Source: Tamarix chinensis (lineage: Eukaryota; Streptophyta; Magnoliopsida; Caryophyllales; Tamaricaceae). From it: 64,000 bases of DNA. Of the stretch, positions 36,142-49,540 are shown one piece after another. How positions within the stretch are numbered: position 1 is the stretch's first letter; the number at the start of each line of letters is the position of its first letter. Made by a program: the position numbers and the translations under genes. The stretch covers positions 46,294,707 to 46,358,706 of the forward strand of contig CM060174.1 of the NCBI GenBank assembly GCA_030549775.1, given 5' to 3'. The notes beneath the pieces were generated by a model. It worked only from the letters and a program-made list of their open reading frames with translations. It had not been told where the DNA came from and made no database searches.

Positions 36142-38872
36142 GAGCTGATCGATGATGATGAGACAAGCTTAAGCATGTAATTACTCGCCTGCAAGAGTTG
36201 ATTCCTCGCTCCAATATATGTCAGAGGCAAACTAATGCCTAAGTCATTATTTAGTTGCTAAGATCTGTTCCTGCTGCAGCACAGCACACGATTATCTGTT
36301 CCTCAGGGTTTCTCGTACGTAATCTCTAGAGGCAGGCATGACACAAATCTGGAAAAAACAGTACGGCTAATGGACCGAACAGGAGAGTGCTACATGAAAG
36401 GTTAGTTAAAAGTGGACCCATGCTATCATCACCTTACAAAGTGTTGAGCATTTCTTTGTTCTCCTTTTACTCTTCGTAAGCTAGACATATTATGACCACA
36501 AAGGCTATATGGATGATTCTCTTCATTATGTAATTATGCTTTTCAATTTTCTTTTCTTCTCTTTTTCCAGAGAGAATATACGTTACTTATATAAAGGCAA
36601 GGCCGGTATTAACCCTCTAAGCTTTAAGCTAATGAAAAGAAGTTAAATAATGCGTGGTTTGATTGCCAATCTAGTTAAAGCAGTCTCCAAGTACCAAAAA
36701 TGTCCTCTTCTGTCAAGGGAACAAACTTAAAGTTGCTTCAAATCAGGGCATTCAAGCTTGTTGGTGAAGAAAGATATAGCTACAATCGAACATCGCATAC
36801 ATATCTAGTGGTTAAAAGCCTACCAGAGGCGTTAGGCGCAAATTCTCTTTCCTCTTCTATTGTTATACTTACAGAAAAATTATGTTTACCTATATGGTAT
36901 TTTTTACTCATGTAATATCTATAATTAATAATAATACAAAGAGTAGCTATGGTTCCTTGGACCGACCATCTATGTTTAGGTTAGCTAGAAAACCCAAAGA
37001 ATGGACTCCATGAAGAACTCACCCGAACGTCGTTTTACAATATTACTAATTTTTAGGCACTTCAGATCAAAATAAATAAATAATTACTTTATATGTATAT
37101 ATTGCTTTAGATTCAAAAACCTAAATGTGCTCAATTAATATGAACATAAAAATATATTCCCCTCAATTATAAATTTCAAAGAATCTGAAAAATCCCATAA
37201 CATTTATAAAAATTTCTAATAATTATAATAATAAATAAATATTAAATTACATTCTTTTCTTTTTTGTGAGTATATCCCCTTTTCTTAACATTGTAATCTT
37301 TACTAAGAAATTCATATTTTCTAAACAAAAAAAAACCGTAAATTTCCATGTCTTCTTTCACAATTCTAGAAATTTAAAATTAAGAATAGTTTTGAAAATT
37401 TTTAATCAATTTTCAAAAAATAAATTATACCAATTTTTATTTTTTATATTCTTGAATTTTGGTCAAATTTTGAAAAAATGTATAAGATTTTAGTTATTGA
37501 AAAAAACAAACTAAGAAAAAAAAAACCCAAAATAAATAGATTAGTTTTTTTTAATTTAAAAATTAAAATTACAAATCAAAATTTCAAAATTTGAAAGTTC
37601 CAAAATTTAATAAAAATATTGGAATATGGGTAAACACTTATGATAAAAAGTGAAAAAAAATATTCTCATGTTTTAAAAAGTTAAGAAAAAAATTAGTAAT
37701 CCATATCACCATTGTAAGAGGTATCGAGGATGCCTAAATATAGATAATACTGGTATTTCTTATACCATTCCTTCTTGTAGCATGTTGTAGGTTTGTGATC
37801 TATATGCTTCTAGTGCAGTATCGCAGTTCAAATAGTGGCTATAAAAGACCTATTTGCTTGATGTGTTGATATATTAGCTCCTTTATCCTTAGTGAATAAT
37901 TTCTAGAGTTTGAAAAAATCTAGAGGTGGTGTATGATACTGGTGCTGCTTGGATGTAAATGGGCATTAGGTAAGGACTACTTAGAGGACATTTATAGCAT
38001 TAGACATAATGAGACAATATAGATTCTCATGTATTCAAGGGCTGACTAAAATGACTTTGTCTTCTAAGATAAAGATAGAGAGAAAAAGATTGTATAAGAT
38101 TATATTAAATAACTACTGAAGATTTATTAGGGTTAACAAAATTATGATAGCAATCAACATATTATCAAGTCTGGGGAAACCCCACCAATGGAGTTGTAGA
38201 AAGTCTATGTTGATGTTGGGAAGGATAAAACAGGGAATTGGGCGTTGGCAACGACCTGTTAAGACTATAGTGGTGTTGTTAAATGGGTAAATCAAAGGAA
38301 GATGATAAGAAAATGGAGTCTGGAGGGAGCTGAATGCTTAGTAGTGCTATGGGTATTGGAGATGACATACCACATGAACTTATGGGATCATGATTGAGTC
38401 CAATTGCATGTTTGTGATATCAAAGTTACGAAAACCAAAGGATGATATATGTAGACTGGGTCATATCATGGATAGTTCTCTTTCACTATGTTCTTCACTA
38501 GGTGTGGTCAAATGGAAGTATGCCTCACAGGAGAGAAATAAGCTAGCACATAAAGCCACAAAGCTCCATTTATCAAATGATGTATCCATTTGGTCATTTG
38601 TTTTTCCTTCGACCATTACTAATGTAGCCACCATTGACCATTACTAATGTAGCCACCATTGATCTCATTACTAATGAGAATTAGCCTGATTTTGGCTATT
38701 TTCCCCTTAAAAAGAGAATTTCTAGAGATTGGATCAATGAAATGCCAATCTAACATTTTTTAATCCGCTACCCTCTACCCTACACCAAACATGATCTAAG
38801 AGGAGAATTTAATTTTGTGTATTCGATTGTGTGGTATATCATGTGAGGTGTCTGATGCAGTGATATTTGTTT
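36142..38872. other. SEO upstream region and intergenic DNA
   Basis: A possible 3' splice site TTGCAG|GCGAG about 50 bp upstream of the start could mark an intron in the 5' leader. A possible TATA box for the minus strand, TATATAAG, lies at 36586-36593. The stretch 37040-37700 is very AT-rich with poly(A)-type runs. A perfect 25-bp tandem duplication (GACCATTACTAATGTAGCCA plus five bases) lies at 38611-38660. No other gene was recognised. Confidence 0.45.
36586..36593 (-). promoter_or_regulatory. Possible TATA box of the SEO gene
   Basis: TATATAAG on the minus strand, about 450 bp upstream of the chosen start. The distance would need a long leader or a leader intron. In AT-rich plant DNA such a match is weak evidence alone. 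Confidence 0.25.
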
Positions 38873-38877
38873 GATAT

Positions 38878-39153
38878 TATAACACCCTAATTTTTAGCAG
38901 TTTAAATTTTTATTTTAAAGAGTTGATTGTAGAAGCGAATACTCAAAATACAAGGGTTTCATGCCATATCTAACATAGGAGAAGTACTCCCCATACCTAG
39001 TCTATGTCTGGTGTATGGCAATAATAACCTTGTACATAGGAATTAAGTGTGGGAAGCATATGATTCCACCATAATATAGGATATAAAATAGAGAAAATGA
39101 ACAAGTACAATGAAAATAGAGGACAAAGAGTTCATAGAGAGAGAGAGAGAGAT
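38878..39153 (-). mobile_element. Element F: end fragment of an LTR-like unit
   Basis: Begins TATAACACCCTAATTTTTAGCAG, a decayed family end, and continues with the family's GAAGCGAA segment and terminal hairpin. It is cut at 39153 where M is inserted. The rest of F would lie beyond M and outside what can be traced here. GATAT precedes it as half of a possible target duplication. Confidence 0.55.
38962..39020 (-). other. Terminal hairpin of element F with different arm sequence
   Basis: Outer arms TGCCATA and TATGGCA pair perfectly, and inner arms ACATAG and CTATGT pair perfectly, separated by an uneven internal loop. The position (84 bp from the end) equals that of the other hairpins, but the arm sequences are quite different from CACTTAGTAC. 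Confidence 0.6.
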
Positions 39154-39865
39154 TATAATACGCTAAAATTTTATTTGATTTTAATCTCGATTAATCAAAA
39201 TTTTTAACCTAATCTAAATTCTGATTCCCATGCCATTTTGTTTATTTTATTTTTATCCTAACCCTAACCCCAAATAAGTGATAATTAAAATTTAAGATTA
39301 AATTCCCAAAATATTAAACTTAAATCTAAATCTAATCTTAATTCTAAAACTAAAAAAATTTCTTTTATTTTTCCCTTTTTCCTTTTTTTTCTCTCTTATT
39401 TCTTTTCTCATTTTCTTCTTTCTTTTCCTTTCTTCCCCCTCTTCTTGGCCTACCAATGCAGCCCAACTTTCTTTCTTTTTTCTCTTTCTCTCGCTCCTTA
39501 TGCCTCCAGCCCACACCCTTTTCATTCTTTTCTTTCCTTTCCTTTCCTTCCCACGTTGATGTTGCCCTTTCCTCCCTTCTTCCTTTCCTTTTCTCCCTTT
39601 CCTATTTTTACCAAATAGACCCTATCCCCTGTGCCCTTACCTATCATCCTCCCCTTCCCTTCTCAAGCATGCAACATGGTCCCTACCCTACACAACCATT
39701 TACCATTTACCCTCTACACCACATTAACCCCTGCTAAATCGACCCCTGCACCCTCTACCATTTTAGTCTTCATCATTTGATTTCTTGCATGCTAATCCAA
39801 GCCATGTCGTGACCTTGTTCCTCTTCCCATCCTTTTCCCCATGTTGGTTTTCCTAGCCATGCACA

Positions 39866-39876
39866 TATAAATATAA

Positions 39877-39910
<34 letters not shown>
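39866..39910 (+). promoter_or_regulatory. TATAAATA box next to TA microsatellite in M
   Basis: TATAAATA at 39866-39873, 712 bp from the left end of M and inside its C-rich block, fits the LTR promoter position seen in H and C loosely. A TA microsatellite at 39881-39910 makes the match less specific. Confidence 0.3.
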
Positions 39911-39913
<3 letters not shown>

Positions 39914-41132
39914 AGCATGTAGACACCTCCCCTCTTCTCCCTTATCCTATTATTATTTTCTCCTCCTTTTGAGACACACCGAATTCCTCCTACTCTAATA
40001 TTACTACTACACAATGCCACATCTTGAAAAAATGTCCACTTCCTCTCTACCTACCATAATTGTCGCATGCCATCCATCCACCATCCACCTCTCTATTTTC
40101 CTCCCTCACCCTAGTTGAGCCTTCCCTTCTTTCCCACCTTTCCCTATCATATTTTGTCACCATATGTCGTCGCCTAGCCCACCACCACCATTGGGCTTTC
40201 CTCTTCTTCTCCTTCTTCTTCTCATCTCCTCCTGCCCTTTCCTTACCATCGACCACAACCCCACCCATGCCTCATTACCTTCCTTTTCTCTCCCTACCTA
40301 GCCACCTCCTAACCTTGGTTATAGCCTACAATCCACCACCATTATCCCACCATCATCCATCTATGTCACTCTACTTCCCTAATTCTAGCCACCCTTAACC
40401 TCTAACATCACCACCACCACATCACCATTGTGGCCACCACCATACTACCACTATCCACCACCATGCCCAAGCCATCCACTTTTTAATTATATCTATTTTC
40501 CTCCTTCTCTGTTTCCTTATTTTCTCTTAGATTAAATTTCCTAAGTCTAATTTTGTATATTTTAACTTTTAGGTACTCTATTGGTTTTGGAGGAGGAATT
40601 ATAGGTCTTATGTACTTAGAGATTAATGACACTTTAGTAAGGATACATGTCATAGTTAGGGCTTTTTTGTGCAAAATGCGTATATTTGTTTGTGTAGCAT
40701 GCTTGAAGTTGTTATATGGAAGATATTGCTATGTAGTGTTGTATGCTGAAAAATTAAGAAAGATGGGAAAATATGAGCTTGTGTATGTTGTTGATTTAGA
40801 TGAATCAGGATATATAATACCTATTTATAATTATGGTTATTCATTTTTATGATGATAGAATATATTAGAGGCTTAAAACGTATTCACATTGGGACTTGTA
40901 AGATTTTTATGGAAAATGGGTATTTTAGTTGTCTTAGGGCCATTTTTGTTAATATGGGTTAAAAATGGCATATTAGAAGTTTTAATGCAATACTTGGTTC
41001 TAAAAAGGTTAAGTATATTATATGAAATTTTTGAAGTGAAATATTGTAACACCCCAAAATCACGGCTTGAAAATTTTGTTTAAATTTTGCTTTGCGGAAG
41101 CGAAAATTAAAGAACGGTGGGTGTTACCGCCA

Positions 41133-41176
41133 CACTTCACATAAGTCTAGTCTCCTCACCATCCTTACATCAAGTG
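41133..41176 (-). other. Terminal hairpin of element G
   Basis: 44 nt. CACTTGATGTAAGGATGGT pairs with ACTAGACTTATGTGAAGTG at 16 of 19 positions counting three G-U pairs. The ATGTAAG/CTTATGT centre replaces the AGTAC/GTACT centre of H with pairing kept. It lies 88 bp from the element end. Confidence 0.65.
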
Positions 41177-41478
41177 CTAAGGCTTAAAACAAATCATTGT
41201 TTAATTCGAAATCAAGAGTTTTGCAAAAGACATATTATCCATGACAAATGATTGTTTAGAAAATTAAATAACTAACCATTTAGAAAATAACAACAGAGTG
41301 CGCAAAAGTCATTAATGGTCTGCCTTACACTCTTACGGTCCAACAAATTATAAGGAAAAGGGGAAAAAGGGGTGGGGTCCACTTGCTCCCTAGATCTACC
41401 TATTCATCGGGGTGATGCTCCTCGTAGTCTTTTAGCCAACGCATGCCCTGGACGTACTCCTCTGAAAAGTGATAGCAT

Positions 41479-41499
41479 CAGTACGACTTCCTCGTACTG
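41479..41499 (-). other. Perfect 8-bp hairpin in G
   Basis: CAGTACGA and TCGTACTG around a 5-nt loop. It corresponds to the CAGTACG-TAG-CGTACTG hairpin of H (50964-50980). Arms are kept while the loop changes in length and sequence. Confidence 0.6.
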
Positions 41500-44400
41500 A
41501 GTAAACCACAACGCCTTCGGAGAGGTAGCATACCCACGTAGCAAACATCATACAAGTATGGAATTCAAAGAGAACATATGCTCATATGCAAGGCCACAAT
41601 TTTGAAACACACAACCACATCACATTTAACATTACGAGCTAGGTCAAAATCTCTATCAAGGCATTTAAGGCATGCTTACAATTTCATAATCAATTTAACT
41701 TACCAACGACCATACATTATGGCCTAATAGGAAGAATTAGTGATATTCCAAGCAATCTCACCAAGGTCAAGTCATTCCTATTCCAATTATTACAGAAGTA
41801 TTATGGTGGGTGTTTAATTCGATTATAAAATCCATATCAATTCTCAAGTGGAATACAATCCCATATCCATGACAAAAGATCGTCAAGGAGGGTGGTACCA
41901 AAATAAATCACTCTATTCCAGGGCAAAGCTCGCCAAGGAGGCCACACGACATAACAATCGCCCATACTAAACCTCATAACTCAAGACCTTAAGTACGTGT
42001 ACTCCCTATAGGGTGTATGGAATACCTATAGAGCAGAAGTGAGCCCCTTGACCCGAAGGCCCAAACTATGTACTCGGCGGCCAAGTCCGAGGCACGAGAT
42101 TCCTTTCCAACTCGAGTCTTTCTCTTTAAGTAATTATTGTCTTATGAAATTCCGGGTTATTCTTTCCTTCTAGAAAGTCAAGAATCACAAAGTTCAACTT
42201 AGTCAACCATCAACAAACAACATCACATTCAAAGACCATGAGTTCAAGACCATTTCAAGCCAACACGGCCTAGGGTTAGGCATTACGCCATAGCCCGAAT
42301 AGTTATTCGATTCAATGTTCAAACCAATTATCCAATTATTCCCAACATTTATTTTAAGGCCAACACTTAATTTAATTAATCCATTTATCCACTATGGAAC
42401 ACCTTTTTACCTTAATGACCAAAATACCCCTCAACCTTTAACTACCACATTTTCCTTCACTTTTATTACTGAGTTTACTTACATAAGCCATTTGTCATGA
42501 AACGCTAGCATAAAATAATTATTGATACTTCACATCTGACAATCTCTTCAGTACTACAAAGGACCATATTATTCCTAACCATTTATCATACATAGTACAT
42601 GTAAACACTATTAGCATGCATTTTTAATATTTCATAAGCTCATATAATTTTCACAAATAAATCTCAAACACAATGATGGTATATAAAATTACATTTTACC
42701 TTAAACATACCCGTCTTATTTTACTAGCAGAAATCCAAGTTCGTTACCATTAGCATACACTGCTTCACATTTAAGAATATCACTTTGGCATATAAAAAGA
42801 TTACATGATAACACATATTAATTTACACTTCATTATATTCATGTATGAATGAACTACAACATGCTCCCATATAAACTACATTTTACCTTAGACATATTCA
42901 TCTCATTTTACTAGCATAATTCAAGTTTGTTATCGTTAACATATACTTCGTCAAATATTTAGAATATCACTTAGGCACATAAAAAGATTGCATGATAACA
43001 CATGTTAATTTACACATCATGATATTCATGTAGAAAAGAAATACATCATGCTCCCATTTCCCACAAACATATAATAATTTGATACCTTCATCCTATCATG
43101 ATTTAATCCTAGAAAACTAGCCTATCATTTTCACATAAAAATTCTACCGTCTACGGATTAGTTGGATTTACCTTGAGCTAAGAAATATTAATACCACGAG
43201 CTTCCTCCACAAATACTCTAAGCGAGTTTGAGGTTACCTAGAAGTGAATACACCATCCAAACTACAAGCATTAATATTTATGCAAAATAAAATAATCAAA
43301 ATACAACCTACATAAGCTAATAATTGAAAATGATTAGGAAAATAAATGATGCGGCCGGTGCATGAATTTAAGCACTGAACCCACCGAAGATAGAGTGCTT
43401 ACTTGGGGAAGAAAAATGGCTGCTTGGAGAAGGTAGAACACAAGGTAAAAGCTGAAAAAGTTTTGAAACTAAACTTGGTGGAGGGGAGGGGAGTTTTGGG
43501 GCTGCACTTTCTTTTGTTTTTTTTGCTGGAATTTAGGGAAGGGAAAGAGGGGCTGCAAGGGGAAACTTAGAGGGCTTAAAGGGAGGGGTAAAGAGGGTGA
43601 TATCTGCAGGTTGAGACTTAATAAAATGAGGGAAAAATAGAGAGAAAATGGGCTGCTGCAAGGGTGAGTGGGGAAGGGTGATGTAGGTTGGTTTTTGGGG
43701 AGGAGGGTGTCGAAGCCTGGGAGGAGAGAAAGGGGCTGGTTGAATGCATGGGAAAAGAGGAAAATGGAGGGATAATTGGCTGGAAAAGTGGGATAGGGGT
43801 GCAGGTTGAGAATAGGGGAAGATAAGAGCTGTATCTTGGTGGATGGGTTGGGGTTACGTGAGGTTTGGGGTTGCATAAGGCTGGGTGACGTGATGGCTAT
43901 GGCTGGGCTGTCTTGCGGGGAATTAGCAGGGTGGAAGGGCATGGGAAAGGGGGAAAATAGGTGGGTAGATGGTGGAAGGATAGAGTAGGGGTGCAGATTG
44001 GAGGAAGGAAGGATGAGGCTGCAAGTTGGGGGTGGGAAGGTTGAGTGTCGAAGGGTAGGGGCTGCAGGTGGGTGAGTGATGTGAGGGAAGATGGCTGGGT
44101 GATGGCTGCAAAAATGCAGGCTGGGTGGCATGAGAGAGTGTGAGGTTGTAGGGAGGAGAAGGGCTATGTTTCGGGAAGAGGGAAAGCTGCAAAAAGAGGA
44201 GGATAATGCTGGCCAAGAAGAGACTCATGCATGGGGAGAGAGGTAAGGTGATGGGATGCATGGCTGCATGGGCTACAAGTTGCTCGACAGATTGGGGTGT
44301 GGTTTGGCTGGGTTTAAGTGGGGAAAAAGGTGGGGGTTTGATTAGGAAAAGATTAGCAAAAATCTCCTGAAGTATTAAGCTAGCAAGTAAGGTTATTAGG

Positions 44401-44828
44401 AAAAAGAATTACTACTTAAGCAAGGTTTAATATCCTCCAAAAAGAAATCATGGTACTATTATTATTATGATCAATATTATTATTTTATCACTTCCCTTAT
44501 TTTATTTTATTTGCAATTATTGCTAACATTATTATTATTCTTACAATCCCCTTCTATTTTAATTACTCTCTTCTTATTATCGGTTTTATTAACGACATCA
44601 ATTTTTAACTTCCTCTACCCTTTTTTACATTTAATCTGGGTTATTTTTATACTCAATCTTTATGGACCTACTCGAGACAACAAGGCGATCGTTAAAAAAA
44701 ATAATAAATAAACAAAACACAAAATAAATAAATAAATAAATAAATAATCTTATGGCTTACTTCACCTACTAATCAAACTTTAAGTCTTACGTGTCTAATT
44801 TAAAGATTAATTAATACGGGGTATTACA

Positions 44829-45027
44829 AATATGGATGGCTTAAAGAACAACAAATAAGAAAAGTGGTTTTAGAATAGTAAACCCAAGGGCATAATCATT
44901 ATCATATGTTTGAAATGTTGGAATTTGACCTTAAATTCTAAATATATTTTTGATATTGGTATTTTAGGTTTGCATATTAAATTTGGTGGTTATTTGATTC
45001 TTATGGGAAAATTTATAATTAATTTGT
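44829..45027 (+). repeat. First ~150 bp repeat copy of M, cut by the LINE
   Basis: The stretch 44870-45027 and the sequence resuming at 51976 together match two following copies at about 52050-52190 and 52190-52340 (TAGTAAATTTGGTGGTTAT, TTATAATTAACTTGTAAAAT, AGGGTTTTGTGGGAAA). The alignment shows precisely where the LINE inserted. Confidence 0.7.
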
Positions 45028-45143
45028 CAGGTAATAGGTAAATCATATAAAAGAAATTATACACATACACTGGGCATACCCGGGTCAAAAATTCACTACC
45101 AACAAAACAGGGTGGTAGCTACCCAATACATATAACACAAGTT

Positions 45144-47332
45144 CTACCTCAAAGAAGCATGAAAATACAAGGACCGATAAACAAAGACTTTAATTTGGAG
45201 GCTTAGGCCTTGTACATCAAACTTTTTTGCTTCAAAAATTGCTGCATTACGAGCACGCCATATAAAGTAAACGGTAGCTGCTAAGGCACTTCGACAGACC
45301 TTCGTAGTGAAAAAGAGCTCCTTGTGCAACCTTCTAATGACACGAGCACAACTGACAAGGGTAGTACAACCTCTTGTAAGACCCAGCCACTCTCGTATCG
45401 CCGACCAAAGTTGGTTTACCAACGGACAACGGAAAAATAAGTGCTCATGAGATTCATTTTCCAAACCACAAAGGGGGCACAACAGAGATCCATCAAGGAA
45501 AGCGAGCTGATCCCTGGTGTTTAGCTTATTCTGTAGAGCCAGCCACAAAAAGAAGGAATACCTTTTAGTGCGACAACCCTTCCAAACCAACGATCGGTCC
45601 CTCCATAGTTCCCTAGAGGAGCGAAGGAAATCGTACGCTGTTTTGGTGGAGAACTTCTCTGCTGAACCCCAAGAAGAGATAAGACTCATAGCTGCGGCCG
45701 GAGACCCCGATTTCTCCAAAATACCAAGATACACATGCCAAAGCTTCTTCAAAAAGTGAGACGAATCATGAGTGGGTCGGAACAATGACCCCACCCGTGG
45801 CCTCTAAGGTAATTAGCATGGATCCACTTGGTCCAAAGGGATTCCTTCTTATCTTGAAGAAACCAGATGTACTTACAGAGAAATGCTTGATTCCATGCTA
45901 AAAGATCTTTCAACCCTAAGCCCCCTTCACGTTTGGGTAAACAAATTTTGGACCAAGCTACAAGAGGTTGCTTACCTGGCCAAAGGAAGCTACGGCAGAA
46001 GGACACAATACGGTTCAACACAACCTTTGGCAACGGAAAAATCCCAAACCAGAAGCCCATAATGCCTTGGATAACAGAATTAAGCAATTCCAACCTACCA
46101 GCAAAAGAGAGCAACTGAGACCGCCACATTTTCAGATGATCACAAACATCATTAATCAGGACTTCGTAATCCACCGCCTGTAGCTTACTTGGGTTGAGGG
46201 GGACACCCAAGTAGCGAAAAGGGAACGTGCCCTGAACCATTTGGGCCAAGCTAAGAACCTGTTCTTTAGTCACAGGATCCACTCCACCCAAGAAGATCTG
46301 AGACTTGAGAGGGTTTGCCACCAATTCCGAAACTACACTGAACTCCGAAAGGGTTTGCAACAAGACTTGCACTGAAGCAATATCTCCTCTACAAAAGAGA
46401 ACAAGGTCATCAGCAAAGGCAAGGTGGGAGATACCAAGGGCCTTACACTTCGGGTGAAAGAAGAAGCCCCTCTGTTGAACAGCTCTCATACGGATCAATC
46501 GAGAAAAGTACTCCATACACAGCACAAAGAGATACGGTGACACTGGATCCCCTTGCCTTAACCCCCTAGCACCCTTAAAAAATCCCATCAGTTGACCATT
46601 GAGCTTCAGGGAGAATGACGTGGAAGAGACACATTCCATGAGCAGGGACACAAATCTGTCGGGGAAGTGAAAGCCCTTAAGAACAGCAAGCAAAAACGGC
46701 CAAGAGAGGGAATCATAAGCCTTATTGATGTCAACCTTGATGAAGCACCGAGGCGAAGTACACTTCCTAGAATATTCCTTAACTAATTCTTGTACCAGAA
46801 GGATATTCTCAGACATCAAACGACCATTAACAAAAGCGCCCTGTTCAGCACTGATAATACTCCCCAAAACAACTGACAACCGTTGGGCAAGAAGTTTAGA
46901 GATCACTTTATAGGTGGTAGAGCAGCAAGTAATCGGCCGAAAATCAGAGACCATAGCCGGGTGCGAACACTTAGGGATCATAACCAAGGCTGTATGGTTA
47001 ATACGTTTCAGGAGCTTTCCCGAGTGAAAAAATTCAAGCACTGCAGCAGTAAAATCGGTCCTCACAATGTCCCAGGCACATTTAAAAAACCGAGTAGAGT
47101 AACCATCCGGTCCGAGGGCTTTGTCATCACCCAAGGAGAACACCACAGACTTGATCTCTTCAGCGGTGACAGGCTTCAAAAGATTCTCCTGAAGGTTCGC
47201 TGCTAACAAAGGACCCTGAGAGAAAACCATGTTGTCCAGAGGAGCACCTTCCACTTCAGTCCCAAGCAAATCCTGGTAGACTGTGAGAAACTCCCTTTCG
47301 AACTCAGAATCATTCTGGGTCCATGACCCATC
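45144..47332 (-). pseudogene. LINE ORF2: reverse transcriptase and zf-RVT region
   Basis: Copies element RNA into DNA at a nicked target. The frame from 47332 to 45749 carries the reverse transcriptase: LGPDGYSTRFFK, DFRPITCCSTTYKVISK, FIKVDINKAYDSLSW, LRQGDPVSPYLF and the catalytic ISHLAFADDLVLF, with the Asp pair intact. A one-base shift near 45785-45795 moves the reading frame. The C-terminal part (45794-45144) then shows SLVWKGCRTKRYSFFLWLAL and the zf-RVT motif CPLCGLENESHEHLFFRCP. No RNase H domain is seen. Apart from this shift and H the frame is clean, so the copy is fairly young. H entered between Asp-Gly and Ser-Trp codons, and the joint across the duplication is in frame. Confidence 0.9.
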
Positions 47333-48378
47333 TGAAATGCCCCAAAAATTTCTAATTTTAAAAATTATATTTAAATGAGGTTTTATTATAAAAAGTAATT
47401 AAATAAATTATTTTATTAAAGTAAAATAAATTTAATTAGGGCAAATCAAGAATAAATTTATAAGTATTTTAATTAGGAGGAATTTAGGTATTTTCACTAA
47501 TTAAAGATTTTAATTTGAGAATTTATTTAAATAAATTATTTTATTTAAAATAAGAAGGAGAAAATAGTTCCAAATTATTATTAAGTTTATAAATAATTTA
47601 ATGGAAGAAAATTAGGGTGTTTTGCTAATTAAAATGGAATTTATGGAAAATATTTTAAAAATCCTAATTTAGCCTAAAAAGGGATTTAAATATTATTTTA
47701 TTTAAATATTATTATTTTAAATATCCTAAATTTTCAGATTAACTTAATTGGCCCTAATCTAATTATTTTCTCTTTTCCTTTTTCCCTTTTTCTTTTTCTT
47801 TCTTCCTTTTTCCTTTCTTTTTCTTTCTTTTTCTTCTTTTTCTTTTTCTTTTTCTTTTCCTCACCGACTGGGCCTAGCGCAGCAGCCCAATTTCCCTCGC
47901 CTTCCTTTCCTTCGGCCCAGCCCGCGCGGCGTCTTTCTTCTGTCGTCTCTGCACTGCGTTTTGATCCAGTTACCACTGAAACTCACCGTTTCATTTAATG
48001 ACCCCTTCGACCCGCGCCCGACCGCCCGGTTCTCCCCTTTTCTTTCTTTTCCCCGGCCGACCGGTCCGCCTCCCTTCCTTCTTCCTTCTTCCTCCCTTCT
48101 CCTCCGTCAACGATGGTGCAGTCCTGGCATCATCAATGGCGTCTCCGGCCACAGCGACTTTGACCGGTTGTTTCTTGTCTCTTTGTGTTCCTCTTGACTC
48201 GAGGATTAAATTGGCGTAACTCTCGTCCGTTAACTCTCGTCCGTTTCCTCTCCCCAGCCCTACGAACCTTCGACCAAAACCAAGGAATCGTCGGCCTTTT
48301 TCTAGCGCCGGCCACCCAAACCATAGCATCTAACCACTTCTTGCCAACCCCCAAAACCCTATTATACCATCTACAATC

Positions 48379-48386
48379 TATAAATA
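48379..48386 (+). promoter_or_regulatory. TATA box of element H
   Basis: CTATAAATAG lies 1046 bp from the left end. GC-richer sequence follows, as expected for a plant RNA polymerase II start region. It matches the depth of the box in C (1039 bp). Confidence 0.5.
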
Positions 48387-49540
48387 GCCTAGTTGTAGGA
48401 GTTTTGGAGATTTTCTTCCCCGAAAACCCTCGGTGAGAGCTGTTCATCACCGAGACTTTAGACGCAGATTTCACCGCTGTTAGCCAACCTCAGCGCCACC
48501 GAAACATCCATTTTATTTCCTGAAAGTTCCTCTAATTAACTAAACCATTTTCATCTCTAGATTCTTCTTGCAAGAGCCTCCATAAACGTGCAAAGTTGGT
48601 TGCTCGTCTCGCCTGAATTTTTACCCCGAAGCCTTAAACCACCGTTCGCCGCCGTGTGCCGCCACCTTTGGCTGCACCACCACCATCATTTTTTCCCTCT
48701 CCTCCTGGGCAACAATAAACACCTCTTTTGCCCAACATCCATCTTTCCCTCCTTTCTTCTATTTTTCCGACCACCGCCGCCGCCGCCGTGAACCACCGAC
48801 GGTGCCGCCTATCCCCACCAGCCTAAGGTTGAACCTTAGACCCTCTAAACCATTTTCCATATTATTAAAAGCCTTGATTTAATTTATTTCAATTATTTAC
48901 ATGTAAATACCATTATTATTATTCTTAATATCTATATTCTTAATATGTTTTATGATTATTATTAGTAGTATTATTGTTTTATTGTTATTTATGTTGAAGG
49001 CTGAAGCCTTATTGTATTTTTAATTCTATTTTATTATAAGAATAATTATTATTAACATTTTATTATTTATTCTGGAAAATCTTAGACCTTAATTTTGTAT
49101 TAACATTCGCACTTATTTATTTTAGTATTATTATTTCTATTGTTCTTATAACCATTAATAATAATATTATCATTATATTTATTATTTCAATATTATTATA
49201 TATGTTATTAATTTTATTAATTTTATTATTAATATTAAATAAGTGGTAAGTCATTAGTTATAAGTAGGGTCGAAACCCCACTTTAAATTTTAAAGCTTAT
49301 TATTATTATTATTGTTTATATTCTCATTGATATTAGTTTTATTATCTTTGATATTATTATATTAGTATCATTATTATTATTAGGGTAAAGTCTTTAACCC
49401 TATATTAACAAGGTTTATAATATCTCTATTATTTTTTATGAAAGTTAGAATTTTGTTAAGGTTATTTTATTAGTATAATTTTATTTGGTCAAAGCCCTAA
49501 GGAGGCGTAGGAACGTGCTCCAAGACCGGTGTCGTTTTAG

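Larger units (their letters stand above)
41045..44828 (-). mobile_element. Element G: LTR-like unit, 3784 bp, complete
   Basis: Ends TGTAACACCCCAAAA and ACGGGGTATTACA, flanked by AATAT at 41040-41044 and 44829-44833, a perfect 5-bp duplication. It is inserted in M in the opposite sense. It contains the terminal hairpin (41133-41176), a perfect CAGTACGA stem (41479-41499), a G-rich block (43330-44340) and an AT-rich tail. It lacks the GGTAATTT and CCCTAATACC arrays and has almost no CCACCGG motif, so it is a third subtype. Minus-strand frames of up to 220 residues in the G-rich block are Pro/Ser/Leu-rich and not credited as genes. Confidence 0.82.

Noticed and set aside
43469..44131. 220-residue frame (minus) in element G
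   Set aside because: Low-complexity Pro/Ser/Leu/His composition in the G-rich block; no domain and no counterpart in A, C or H.
45517..47206. Several plus-strand frames across the LINE
   Set aside because: They are shadows opposite the reverse transcriptase frame, which carries the full set of motifs on the minus strand.
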